A stretch of 64,000 nucleotides of DNA, taken from the NCBI RefSeq assembly GCF_016427535.1, contig NZ_JAELXV010000001.1, forward strand, positions 744,001 through 808,000, written 5' to 3'. Under the pieces are notes generated by a model. That model ran no database searches. It saw nothing but the letters and a program-made list of their open reading frames with translations, and was not told the DNA's origin. The position numbers were made by a program, and so were the translations under genes. Shown in pieces: positions 44,180 to 52,877 of the stretch (its first letter is position 1; every line of letters begins with the position of its first letter). The DNA comes from Hymenobacter sp. BT559. Its GTDB lineage: Bacteria; Bacteroidota; Bacteroidia; Cytophagales; Hymenobacteraceae.

Positions 44180-45556
44180 TTAAGAAGCGGTGGGAAGAAT
44201 ATCGTCGGCGTCGAGCTTGATAGGCTCCATGCGCGGCACCAGCGTGAACATGATAACCCAGGCCAGCAGGTAGATGCCCCCGCAAATCAGGAACATGATG
44301 AAATAGGCCTTGTTGAGTTGGCCCAGGGCCTCGTAATACACGAACATGCGCTTCTGCACCAGCGCCGACAGCGCAATGCCCCCCATGCCGCCCGCAAAGC
44401 CGCCAATGCCCGTAACCGAGCCCACGGCCCGCTTCGGAAACATGTCCGACACAGTGGTGAAGATGTTGGCGCTCCAGGCCTGGTGGGCCGCCGCCGCAAT
44501 GCCAATTACTAGCACCGCCAGCCACATATTCAGCTGCCCTAGGTACTGCGCAAACACTATCGGGAACACGCAGAAGGCAATAACCAGCATGGCCGTTTTG
44601 CGCGCCTGGAAAGCGGGCATGCCACGCTTAATAAAGCCCATCGGCAGGTAGCCGCCACCCACACTGCCGATGCTCGACAACACGTACACCGCCGCTACTG
44701 GCAGGGCAATAGCCGTGCCCGTGAGGTGGTACTGCTTGCCTAGGAAGTCGGGCAACCAGAACAGGTAAAACCACCAAATGGGGTCGGTCAGGAACTTGCC
44801 CAGCACGAAGGCCCACGTTTGGCGAAAGCCCAGCAGGGTAGCCCACGAGGTTTTGGGTTTTTCCTCCACTACCGCGCTCTCGGCCGGCAGGCCTACCGGG
44901 GTGTCGGAATTGATGTAGTCAAACTCGGCCTTGCTCAGGCGCTTGCTGTTGGCTGGCGTTTCATACACAGCATACCACAGCACCAGCCACACAAAGCCCA
45001 GCGCTCCCGTGATAAGGAAGGCCCACTTCCAGCCAATGGTTTCGGCAATGAGCGGCACCGTGAGCGGCGCTACGATGGCCCCTACATTAGCCCCAGAGTT
45101 GAAGATGCCCGTGGCCAGGGCCCGTTCGCGCTGCGGAAACCACTCGGCCGTGGTCTTGATGGCTGCCGGGAAGTTGCCGGCCTCCGTGACACCTAGGAAA
45201 GCCCGCGCCACCCCGAAGCCAAACGTGCTGCTAACCAGCGCGTGGCCCATAGCTGCTATGCTCCACAAGGCCGTTGAGATGGCATACCCCAGCTTGGTGC
45301 CGAGCTTGTCGATGATGCGACCCACACCCACCATGCCCACTGCGTAGGCCAGCTTGAAGGCAATCTCAATGTTGGCGTAGTCGCCCGCATTCCAGTGAAA
45401 CGCCGTTTCGAGGTAAGGCTTCAGCAGCGAGATAACTGCCCGGTCGAGATAGTTGATAGTTGTGGCAAAAAATACCAGCGAACAGATAGTCCAGCGGTAC
45501 TTGCCTACCACCGAGGTGTCGGTGCCGGGCGGCGAGCTGTGAAGGGTGGGATTCAT
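44180..45556 (-). CDS. MFS hexuronate transporter (ExuT/anion:cation symporter family)
   Basis: This inner-membrane carrier of about 458 residues has 12 predicted helices, starting at the ATG at 45556. The family motif NYLDRAVISLLKPYLE follows the first helix, and GNFPAAIKTTAEWFPQRERALATGIFNSGANVGAIVAPL marks the fourth-fifth helix region, both typical of the hexuronate/glucarate ACS family. Its position among galacturonate genes fits uptake of galacturonate or glucuronate. It is last before the DUF4440 gene. Confidence 0.92.
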   Translation of the reverse strand: MNPTLHSSPPGTDTSVVGKYRWTICSLVFFATTINYLDRAVISLLKPYLETAFHWNAGDYANIEIAFKLAYAVGMVGVGRIIDKLGTKLGYAISTALWSIAAMGHALVSSTFGFGVARAFLGVTEAGNFPAAIKTTAEWFPQRERALATGIFNSGANVGAIVAPLTVPLIAETIGWKWAFLITGALGFVWLVLWYAVYETPANSKRLSKAEFDYINSDTPVGLPAESAVVEEKPKTSWATLLGFRQTWAFVLGKFLTDPIWWFYLFWLPDFLGKQYHLTGTAIALPVAAVYVLSSIGSVGGGYLPMGFIKRGMPAFQARKTAMLVIAFCVFPIVFAQYLGQLNMWLAVLVIGIAAAAHQAWSANIFTTVSDMFPKRAVGSVTGIGGFAGGMGGIALSALVQKRMFVYYEALGQLNKAYFIMFLICGGIYLLAWVIMFTLVPRMEPIKLDADDILPTAS

Positions 45557-45563
45557 AGGTTGT

Positions 45564-45653
45564 AGTGCTTGGTACTTAGTGCCTGGTGCTTGGTCTTCTG
45601 TTGCAAAAGCAGCTAGCAATTGGCAGAAGACCAAGCACTAGGCACTAGGCACT
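45564..45653. repeat. Intergenic hairpin, AGTGCTTGGT family
   Basis: AGTGCTTGGTACTTAGTGCC... pairs with ...GGCACTAGGCACT over about 38 nt with few mismatches. It overlaps the 3' end of the aldolase gene (whose stop is 45638-45640) and ends 8 bases before the transporter ATG. The same words recur at 55951-56044. Confidence 0.9.
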
Positions 45654-46291
45654 GATTTAGTTAAGAACTGTATGAGCGGGGCCACGCGGGCCGTAACCAC
45701 GGCCGGGTCGCTGGCACCCTTAAACAGCTGTGAGCCAATGCCCACGGCGTTGATTCCCGCGCCAAACCATTCGGCGAGGCTAGCTTCGGTGGGCTCGACG
45801 CCGCCCGTTACCATGAGCTTGGTGGCCGGCATGGGCCCGCGCACTGCCTTAATGTAGTCGGGCCCAACCACGTTGCCTGGGAATACTTTCACTAGCTGCG
45901 CCCCGAGCTGGGTGGCCGCGTATATCTCGTTGAGGGTCATGGCGCCTGGCACCCAGGCTACGTCATGGCGCTGGCAGGCTTCAGCCACGTCGGCCGTCGT
46001 GATGGGCTGCACTACAAAGGTTGCTCCCGCCGCGATGAAGCGCTCGGCGTCGACCGCGTTATAGATGGTGCCAATGCCCAGCACGAGGTCGGGGCAGTCG
46101 GTGGCCGTGAGTTTGGCTAGCTCTTGAAACACCTCGAAGGCATTGGCCCCGCGGTTGGTAAACTCAAATACTCGGACGCCGCCTGCATAGCACGCCCGCA
46201 CCATGTCCTGGGCATGGGCCGCATCGGCATGAAAGAAAACCGGCACCAGTGGCGCAGCAAGTACTTGAGCGAGGACTTCAGAAGAAGACAT
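45638..46291 (-). CDS. eda: KDPG / 4-hydroxy-2-oxoglutarate aldolase
   Basis: This 217-residue class I aldolase splits 2-keto-3-deoxy-6-phosphogluconate into pyruvate and glyceraldehyde-3-phosphate. It has FEFTNRGANAFEVF, LGIGTIYNAVDAERFIAAGATFVVQP (Lys is replaced in sequence order by the usual VPGAMTLNEI and VKVFPG block: Schiff-base Lys in QLVKVFPGNVVG) and MVTGGVEPTEASLAEWFGAG. It follows KdgK and completes galacturonate catabolism. The last five residues (SVPSA) and the stop lie inside the hairpin repeat, so its C-terminus has been rewritten by the repeat. Confidence 0.94.
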   Translation of the reverse strand: MSSSEVLAQVLAAPLVPVFFHADAAHAQDMVRACYAGGVRVFEFTNRGANAFEVFQELAKLTATDCPDLVLGIGTIYNAVDAERFIAAGATFVVQPITTADVAEACQRHDVAWVPGAMTLNEIYAATQLGAQLVKVFPGNVVGPDYIKAVRGPMPATKLMVTGGVEPTEASLAEWFGAGINAVGIGSQLFKGASDPAVVTARVAPLIQFLTKSVPSA

Positions 46292-46298
46292 TTTTATG

Positions 46299-46406
46299 AG
46301 CTGTTAGCTATCAGCTGCTAGCTGTTGGCTATCGGTTCAAAGTGGAAAGGAAGCTGCCTTGGCCCGCCTAGGGGAGCTAGCAGCTAGCAGCTGATAGCTA
46401 ACAGCT
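46299..46406. repeat. Intergenic hairpin, AGCTGTTAGCTATCAGC family
   Basis: AGCTGTTAGCTATCAGCTGC... and its near-exact complement ending at 46406 form a ~32-bp stem. It fills the gap between kdgK and the aldolase gene and starts 8 bases before the aldolase ATG. Confidence 0.92.
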
Positions 46407-46414
46407 TAAATAGA

Positions 46415-47428
46415 CTACCGCAGGAGGCGCCCCGTCAGGTTACCCTGCATAAGGTGCTCGACTTCGGCCGGCGCTACTAGGTTGATGTCGCCGTGGATGG
46501 TATGCTTGAGGGCCGAGGCAATGGTGGCAAAAGACAGGGCTTGCTCGCGGCTCTCGTAGTGGGCATCTCCATAGATGAAGCCGGAGATGAAAGAATCACC
46601 CCCGCCAATGCGGTCTACCACGGGGCTGATGTCGTAGAACGGCGTTTCGAAAAACTCGCCCTGGTCCCAAAGTAGGCCACAAATGCGCTCGTGCGACGCA
46701 CTCTGCGTTTGGCGGCGCGTCGCAATTACGCGCTTGATTTGGGGGAAGCGCTGGGTCAACTGCTGGCTCATAGAGATAAAGCCGTTATCGGTGCCTTCGG
46801 CAGCCTTGATGCCAAATAGGTCATCAGCGTCGCCTTCGGTACAAACTACAATGTCGCAGCCAGCTACTAGGTCGGGCATTACGTCTTGGGCTTTTTGACC
46901 GTACTGCCACAGGTTGCGGCGGTAGTTCACATCGGCCGAAACCGTGATGCCGAGGCGGCGCGCCGCTGCAATAGCATCGGCGGTGGCCTGCGCAGCGGCA
47001 GCCGAAATGGCGGGCGTGATGCCCGTCCAATGCAGCCAGCCAGCATCTTTCAGCAGCTCATCCCAGTTGAAAGCAGCCGGGTCGAGGTTCGCGAAGGCCG
47101 AATCGGCGCGGTCGTAAACAATGCGGCTAGGCCGCAGCGAGGCGCCCACTTCCAGAAAATACAGCCCTAGGCGGTGGCCTTCGGTGAAAAGGCAGCGGCT
47201 CATGTCCACGCCATAGCGGCGCAGGTGGTTGGCGGCCGCATAGCCCAGCTCATTGGCCGGAAACACGCCGACGTGAGCGGCGGGCACACCCATTTGGGCG
47301 AGGGCGGCAGCCACATTGGCATCGCCGCCGCCGTAGGTGACTTCGAGAGTGGCCGTTTGGGGGAGCCGGTAGTTCAGCGGCGGCGAGAGCCGCATCATCA
47401 CTTCGCCGAAGGTTACGACTTGCTTCAT
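46415..47428 (-). CDS. kdgK: 2-keto-3-deoxygluconate kinase (PfkB family)
   Basis: This 337-residue sugar kinase phosphorylates KDG to KDPG. PfkB features are TYGGGDANVAAALAQMG (substrate region), GLYFLEVGASLRPSRIVYDRADSAF, typical of KDG kinases, and DRIGGGDSFISGFIYGD (PfkB signature 2 with the catalytic Asp). It is placed between UxaC and the aldolase. Start MKQVVTFGEVMMRL is canonical. Confidence 0.94.
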   Translation of the reverse strand: MKQVVTFGEVMMRLSPPLNYRLPQTATLEVTYGGGDANVAAALAQMGVPAAHVGVFPANELGYAAANHLRRYGVDMSRCLFTEGHRLGLYFLEVGASLRPSRIVYDRADSAFANLDPAAFNWDELLKDAGWLHWTGITPAISAAAAQATADAIAAARRLGITVSADVNYRRNLWQYGQKAQDVMPDLVAGCDIVVCTEGDADDLFGIKAAEGTDNGFISMSQQLTQRFPQIKRVIATRRQTQSASHERICGLLWDQGEFFETPFYDISPVVDRIGGGDSFISGFIYGDAHYESREQALSFATIASALKHTIHGDINLVAPAEVEHLMQGNLTGRLLR

Positions 47429-47604
47429 ATAAGGAAGAAACCAGGTGCGCGGCTTCGGCTAGTAGTTGCCAATTGGCGGCACCTAGGGAAATTTAAGACC
47501 GGAAAGGTAGGCGGTGACGAAGGCCAAAAATGCAGTTTAGAGCGAATTTATTAGCGTAATCGTTGCCGATAGCCGGTAGATAGATAACTATCTAGGTTGG
47601 TAGA

Positions 47605-47703
47605 AAAACGCCTATCAGGGCGAGCGTAGCGACGTAATCGCACTCGAACAGTGCGGCTAAACAGGTGCAATTGCTTCGCTACGCTCGCCCTGATAGACGT
47701 TTT
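47605..47703. repeat. Intergenic hairpin, GTCATTGCGAG-related family
   Basis: AAAACGCCTATCAGGGCGAG... pairs with ...CTCGCCCTGATAGACGTTTT over about 38 nt. It lies in the 305-bp gap between uxaC and kdgK, which holds no gene. Confidence 0.9.
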
Positions 47704-47733
47704 ACTTTAAGCGACTTTCGGCAAAGGACACCG

Positions 47734-49179
47734 CTAGTTTGCCACCAACTCTCCTGAACTCACCGGTGCAGGCGCAGCATCGAAGCCAAAGTATTGGCTG
47801 GCATTACCGTAGCTGATGTTTTCAACTAACTGGCCCAGCCAGGGTAGCTCTTCGGCGGGCAGTTCACCGTTTTCCACATCGCGGCCCAGCAGGTTGCACA
47901 AGATGCGGCGGAAGTACTCGTGGCGCGGGAAGGAGAGGAAGCTGCGCGAATCGGTGAGCATGCCCACGAAGCGGCTCAGCAAGCCCATGTTGCTGAGGGC
48001 ATTGATTTGCTTCTCCATGCCATCTTTCTGGTCCAAGAACCACCAGCCCGAACCAAACTGCATCTTACCGGCCACCGAGCCATCCTGGAAGTTGCCAATC
48101 ATGGTGGCAAAGATGTCGTTGTCGGCCGGATTGAGATTATAGAGGATGGTCTTGGTTAGTTTGTCCTGGTTGTCGAGGCGGTCGAGGAAGCGCGAAAGCG
48201 CCTGCGCCTGCGAGAAATCGCCAATAGAATCCCAGCCCGTGTCGGGGCCCAGCTGGCGCAGGGCGCGGGCGTTGTTGTTGCGCAACGCCCCTAAGTGAAA
48301 CTGTTGGGTCCAGCCCTTCTCCCAGTCCATAATAGCTAGCTCAACCAGCATAGCCGACTTAAACTGCTCAATCTCGGCGGGCGTCAGCCCTTGGTCAAGC
48401 CGCGCTTTGTCGAAGATGGCAGCTACTTCTACTTCAGTATAGTCGGCAGCATAAATCTGCTCTAGGCCGTGGTCCGACAAGCGCCCACCTAGGGAGGCGA
48501 AGAAGTCGTGGCGCTGGCGCAAGGCTGCCAGCAGGTCAGCATAAGCGCGAATTTCGATGCCCGCCGCTGCCCCTAGGCGCTGCAAGTAAGCGGGGTAGTC
48601 GGGCGCCTCGGGCGTCATGGCCTTGTCGGGGCGGAAGGTAGGCAGGATGCGCGTCTCAAAACCTTGGGCCGCAATGGCTTGGTGGTGCTCCAATGAGTCG
48701 GCAGGGTCGTCGGTGGTGCACACGGTCGCCACGTTCATCTTGCGCAGTAGGCCCTGCACGCTGTATTCGGGCGTTTGCAGCAGGGCATTACACTGCTCGT
48801 AGATGCGGCGGGCGCTATCCTTGTTCAGTAGCTCCGTGATGCCGAAGTAGCGGCGCAGCTCTAGGTGCGTCCAGTGGTACAAAGGGTTGCGCACGGTGTA
48901 GGGCACAGTTTCAGCCCATTTCTCAAACTTCTCCCAGTCTGACGCATCGCCCGTGATAAAGCGCTCATTCACACCATTGGCCCGCATGGCCCGCCACTTG
49001 TAATGGTCACCGTAGAGCCAAATTTGGGTGATGTTCTCAAACTGCCGGTTCTGGGCAATCTGGTCGGGCGGCAGGTGGCAGTGGTAGTCAATGATGGGCT
49101 GCGGCGCAGCGTGCTCGTGGTAGAGCTGGCGCGCGGTGGGCGTTTGCAGCAGGAAGTCGTCTGAGAGAAAGGGAGTCAT
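47734..49179 (-). CDS. uxaC: Glucuronate/galacturonate isomerase
   Basis: This 481-residue enzyme converts galacturonate to tagaturonate (and glucuronate to fructuronate). It starts at the ATG at 49179. Signatures are IIDYHCHLPPDQIAQNRQFENITQIWLYGDHYKWRAMRANGV, GNFQDGSVAGKMQFGSGWWFLDQKDGMEKQINAL and TDSRSFLSFPRHEYFRRILC, all typical of UxaC. It is the first catabolic step, acting on imported galacturonate. Confidence 0.96.
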   Translation of the reverse strand: MTPFLSDDFLLQTPTARQLYHEHAAPQPIIDYHCHLPPDQIAQNRQFENITQIWLYGDHYKWRAMRANGVNERFITGDASDWEKFEKWAETVPYTVRNPLYHWTHLELRRYFGITELLNKDSARRIYEQCNALLQTPEYSVQGLLRKMNVATVCTTDDPADSLEHHQAIAAQGFETRILPTFRPDKAMTPEAPDYPAYLQRLGAAAGIEIRAYADLLAALRQRHDFFASLGGRLSDHGLEQIYAADYTEVEVAAIFDKARLDQGLTPAEIEQFKSAMLVELAIMDWEKGWTQQFHLGALRNNNARALRQLGPDTGWDSIGDFSQAQALSRFLDRLDNQDKLTKTILYNLNPADNDIFATMIGNFQDGSVAGKMQFGSGWWFLDQKDGMEKQINALSNMGLLSRFVGMLTDSRSFLSFPRHEYFRRILCNLLGRDVENGELPAEELPWLGQLVENISYGNASQYFGFDAAPAPVSSGELVAN

Positions 49180-49212
49180 ATTATAATGAGCAATTAGCAA
49201 TGAGCAACCGTT

Positions 49213-49320
49213 TGTCATCCTGAGCTTGCGAAGGACCTTCTCACGTCAGAACTAAGACGTTGAAATAGTATCTCTGATGACTGCAACCGCGATAAGGTCC
49301 TTCGCAAGCTCAGGATGACA
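49213..49320. repeat. Intergenic hairpin, CTGAGCTTGCGAAG family
   Basis: TGTCATCCTGAGCTTGCGAA... pairs with ...CGCAAGCTCAGGATGACA (outer ~26 bp perfect, then imperfect). It lies between uxaA and uxaC, and is followed by a tandem duplication of a 20-bp unit (GATGACAGACGTATTTTGAA) at 49314-49353. Confidence 0.92.
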
Positions 49321-49353
49321 GACGTATTTTGAAGATGACAGGCGTATTTTGAA

Positions 49354-51003
49354 TTACAGCGATACCCCGCGCTTCCACGGAATGAAGTCCGTTTGGCCGT
49401 GGCGCACGGCGTGCACTTCTAGGCCGCTGGCTACCTGAATGACGTATTCGAGGATGCGCTCGCCGGCCTGCTCGATGGTTTCTTCGCCGTCGATGATGGT
49501 ACCCGTGTTCAGGTCGATGATGTCGGGCATGCGCTGGGCCAGCTTGGTGTTGGTGCTGATTTTGATGACCGGCGCGATGGGGTTGCCGGTGGGCGTGCCG
49601 AGACCGGTAGTGAAGAGCACCACGTTGGCACCCGAGCCCACTTCGGCAGTCGTACTCTCCACGTCGTTGCCGGGGGTGCAGAGTAGGTTGAGGCCGGGCT
49701 TAGTCACGAGCTCGGGGTAGTCGAGCACGGCTACTACCGGCGACGAGCCGCCCTTGCGGGCCGCGCCCGCCGACTTAATAGCATCCGTAATTAGGCCGTC
49801 GCGGATGTTGCCGGGCGAGGGGTTCATGTCGAAGCCCGAGCCCACCGCGATGGCCGAGTCGCCATACGATTTCATGAGCGAGGTGAAGCGCTGGGCCGTT
49901 TCGTGGTCTACCGAACGGTTCACCATTTCCTGCTCTACGCCGCATAGCTCCGGGAACTCAGCCAGGATAACCGAGCCACCTAGGGCCACCAGAATGTCGG
50001 AAGTATGACCCACCGCGGGGTTGGCCGAAATACCCGAGAAGCCGTCCGAGCCGCCGCACTCCAGCCCGATGCAGAGCTTGCTGAGCGGGGCCGGCTGGCG
50101 CTGCTGCTGGTTGGCCTGCATGAGACCCGCGAAGGTTTGGCGCAGGGCCGTGCTCACCAGCGTTTCCTCGGTGCCTAGGGTCTGCTGGTCCAGAATAAAG
50201 AGCGGCTTGCTGAAGTTGGGGTCGCGCAGCTTTATCTCATCTTGCAGCATGGTGGCCTGGGCGTTTTGGCATCCTAGGCTAAGCACGGTGGCGCCGGCCA
50301 CGTTGGGGTGCGTGATGTAGCCGGCCAGCAGGCCGCACAGGGCCTGGGCATCTTGGCGGGTGCCGCCGCAGCCGCCCTCGTGGTTGAGGAAGCGGATGCC
50401 GTCTACGTTCGGGAACAGTTTGGGCTTCTGGTAGTCTACCTCCGCCGATTGCAGGTCGGTGGCCAAGATTTCTTCTACCGACTTACCGGCCTGCATCAGC
50501 TCGATGAGGGCCTGGGTCTGGGGCTGGTAGCTTTTGCGGCGAGCGTAGCCTAGGTCATTCACCAGGGCTTCTTCGAGCACCTGGATGTTGCGGTTTTCGC
50601 AGAATACCAACGGAATAACCAGCCAGTAGTTGGCCGTGCCCACGCGCCCGTCGGGGCGGTGGTAGCCCATGAAGGTGCGGCCCTCAAACTGGCTCACATT
50701 GGGCTGGGCCCAGCCCTGCGAGTGCTGGCCTTCCTGGTACGAGTTGGTGGCGTGCTTGAGGTTGCCGGTGGTGAGTAGGCCGCCGGTGGCCACGGGAGCC
50801 GACATTTTGCCTACCAGTACGCCGTACATGGTTATCTCGTCGCCTACCGCGAAATCGTGCAGCGCGAGCTTGTGCTTCGCGGGAATTTTCTCGGTCGTCG
50901 TTACGGTCACCCCATCCCAGGTTACGGGCGTGCCGATGGGTAGGTCGGTGAGGGCAACCAGGACGTTGTCGGCGGGGTGGATTTTAGCAACTAAGTGCTT
51001 CAT
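49354..51003 (-). CDS. uxaA: Altronate dehydratase
   Basis: This 549-residue enzyme dehydrates altronate to 2-keto-3-deoxygluconate. I start it at the ATG at 51003 (MKHLVAKIHP). An N-terminal SAF domain (about 1-75: ALTDLPIGTPVTWDGVTVTT and AVGDEITMYGVLVGKM) is followed by the UxaA domain: FMGYHRPDGRVGTANYWLVIPLVFCENRN, FLNHEGGCGGTRQDAQALCGLLAGYITHPNVAGATVLSLGCQN, GLECGGSDGFSGISANPAVG. Conserved Cys fit an iron-dependent enzyme. Confidence 0.96.
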   Translation of the reverse strand: MKHLVAKIHPADNVLVALTDLPIGTPVTWDGVTVTTTEKIPAKHKLALHDFAVGDEITMYGVLVGKMSAPVATGGLLTTGNLKHATNSYQEGQHSQGWAQPNVSQFEGRTFMGYHRPDGRVGTANYWLVIPLVFCENRNIQVLEEALVNDLGYARRKSYQPQTQALIELMQAGKSVEEILATDLQSAEVDYQKPKLFPNVDGIRFLNHEGGCGGTRQDAQALCGLLAGYITHPNVAGATVLSLGCQNAQATMLQDEIKLRDPNFSKPLFILDQQTLGTEETLVSTALRQTFAGLMQANQQQRQPAPLSKLCIGLECGGSDGFSGISANPAVGHTSDILVALGGSVILAEFPELCGVEQEMVNRSVDHETAQRFTSLMKSYGDSAIAVGSGFDMNPSPGNIRDGLITDAIKSAGAARKGGSSPVVAVLDYPELVTKPGLNLLCTPGNDVESTTAEVGSGANVVLFTTGLGTPTGNPIAPVIKISTNTKLAQRMPDIIDLNTGTIIDGEETIEQAGERILEYVIQVASGLEVHAVRHGQTDFIPWKRGVSL

Positions 51004-51145
51004 GGCAAATATCAATTAACAAGTAGCAAGTATCCAGCTAGCGCTTGGCAGGTTTCATCCCTGCTAAACAAGGCAATGGGACAAAGGTCAGCAGTATTTG
51101 CGGCAGCGCCCAATACGATGGTAGCCTATTTGCGCTAGCTGCTCC

Positions 51146-51213
51146 GTAGCGCGGGCTTTTAATTCGCGCGTGGGTAAGCTCGTCTCCACTGGCGGATTAA
51201 AAGTCCGCGCTAC
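51146..51213. repeat. Intergenic hairpin, GTAGCGCGG family
   Basis: GTAGCGCGGGCTTTTAAT and ATTAAAAGTCCGCGCTAC form the stem, continued by a looser inner part. Its right end overlaps the uxaB stop codon (51210-51212). Confidence 0.9.
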
Positions 51214-52745
51214 ACTGCGGCTTTCTGATTCTTATTGAGCACCGTGGCCAGCGTAGCAGCGGCGCCCTCTTGCTGAAGCTGGGTGAGGTAGCGCGTTACG
51301 CTGTCGGCAAAGCCAGGCAGGGCCGTGAGGTCGGTGCCCCAGAGGGCTTGGTTGCCTAGGGCCGCTTGCACGAGTTCGGCGGTGGGTAGCCGCTGCCAGA
51401 GGTCGGCGAAGTAGCCCGCTTGCTCATCCTGAATGAGATACTCCTGGCCGTGGGCCTCGCCGTACCACTTATCGCCCTCTTGCCGGGTGCCGCGCTCAAA
51501 TAGCAGGTAGGCCGCAAAACCTAGGGCCACATACTGCGGCACGGCCCGGAAACGCTCGTAGTAGTGCAGCAGGTCGGGTACCACGCGCATGCGCAGCTTG
51601 GCCGAGTAGTTGAGCGTGATGGCCAGCCAGCGGTGCTCTACGGCAGGGTTGCGGAAGCGGTCGAGTACCTGCATGCCAAAGCGCTGGCCCACCTTTTCAT
51701 CGACGGGGTAGGGGATGCCGGGCAGCAAATCGGCCAGCATCAGGTTGCGGACGTAGGTGGCCAGGCGGTCATCTTCCATGGCTTCGCGCACGGTAGCTAC
51801 GCCGCTCAAAAAGGCCAGCCCGCAGCTGAGCGAGTGCGTGCCGTTTAGTAGGCGCAGCTTCAACTCGCGAAACAGGTCGATGTCGGGCTGCACAATCACG
51901 CCAGGGTGTATTTGCTGAAAGCTCAGTACTTCCTTCACCCGCTCGTCGCCCTCAATGGCCCACAGCAGGTATACCTCCGACATGGTTAGCAGCTCATCCT
52001 CGTAGCCCAACTCTTGGGTAAGCTTAGCATAGGTTTCTGTCGCTGGCTTACCTGGTACAATGCGGTCAACCAGTGAGTTGCAGATGGTGTTGGCTGTGGT
52101 GAGCCAATGCATAAAATCGAGACCTAGGGCGGCGCGCTCAGCCAGCTCCTGCAAAATGCCGCGCAGCTTGGTGCCGTTGTCGGGTATTAGTTCGGTGGGC
52201 ACTATCACCAGGCCTTTGTCGGGGGCGCCGCCGAAGGCCTGAAAGCGGGCGTGCAGCACCGCCAGTAGCTTGCCCGGAAACGAGCGCGGCGGGGTGGCGC
52301 CTAGGTCCTCCTTTTCGTCGAGCACGATGCCGACCTCGGTGGTGTTCGAAAGCACCACTTTTAGGTCAGGGCTGGTGGCTACTTGCAGCACCTCGGCCCA
52401 CTGGCTCTTAGCCGACAGCACGCGGCTGATACCGGCGCACACCACGTCTTCGCTGATGGTTTGGCCGTCTTCCACACCCCGCACGCACACGGTGTACAGG
52501 TTGTCTTGGCGGTCGAAGGCCGCAGCGTCGCCCCCGCCGTCGGTGCTCTTTACCACCACTACGCGGCCGTTAAAAATGCCTTGGCGGTTGGCCTGGTCAA
52601 TCAGAAAATCGGGCAGCCCGCGCAGCAGCACACCCGTGCCAAACTGCAACACTTTTTCGGGAAGCTCGAACAGCGCCGGAATAGGAAGAACAACCGAGGG
52701 CTTGGCCGCGCCGGCTTGCGTAAAAAGTTGGGAAAGGACGGGCAT
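51210..52745 (-). CDS. uxaB: Tagaturonate reductase
   Basis: This 511-residue member of the mannitol dehydrogenase family reduces tagaturonate to altronate with NADH. It shows LPEKVLQFGTGVLLRGLPDFLIDQAN (nucleotide region), VVVKSTDGG, LSNTTEVGI, VPTELIPDNGTKL and NGTHSLSCGLAFLSG. The last has the conserved Lys-equivalent region LKLRLLNGTHS. It stands between pectate lyase and UxaA. Confidence 0.94.
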   Translation of the reverse strand: MPVLSQLFTQAGAAKPSVVLPIPALFELPEKVLQFGTGVLLRGLPDFLIDQANRQGIFNGRVVVVKSTDGGGDAAAFDRQDNLYTVCVRGVEDGQTISEDVVCAGISRVLSAKSQWAEVLQVATSPDLKVVLSNTTEVGIVLDEKEDLGATPPRSFPGKLLAVLHARFQAFGGAPDKGLVIVPTELIPDNGTKLRGILQELAERAALGLDFMHWLTTANTICNSLVDRIVPGKPATETYAKLTQELGYEDELLTMSEVYLLWAIEGDERVKEVLSFQQIHPGVIVQPDIDLFRELKLRLLNGTHSLSCGLAFLSGVATVREAMEDDRLATYVRNLMLADLLPGIPYPVDEKVGQRFGMQVLDRFRNPAVEHRWLAITLNYSAKLRMRVVPDLLHYYERFRAVPQYVALGFAAYLLFERGTRQEGDKWYGEAHGQEYLIQDEQAGYFADLWQRLPTAELVQAALGNQALWGTDLTALPGFADSVTRYLTQLQQEGAAATLATVLNKNQKAAV

Positions 52746-52877
52746 GTTTTTGCAAAGATTTTATAGCAACTGCTGGTAGATAATGGATGGGTAGCCGGTT
52801 GGCCTAGCGCCTAGGTCAGTGCTTGTTCAAATGAATATCCTAAGCCTAGAGAACGCGTCATGGGCTCACCTGCTCAC

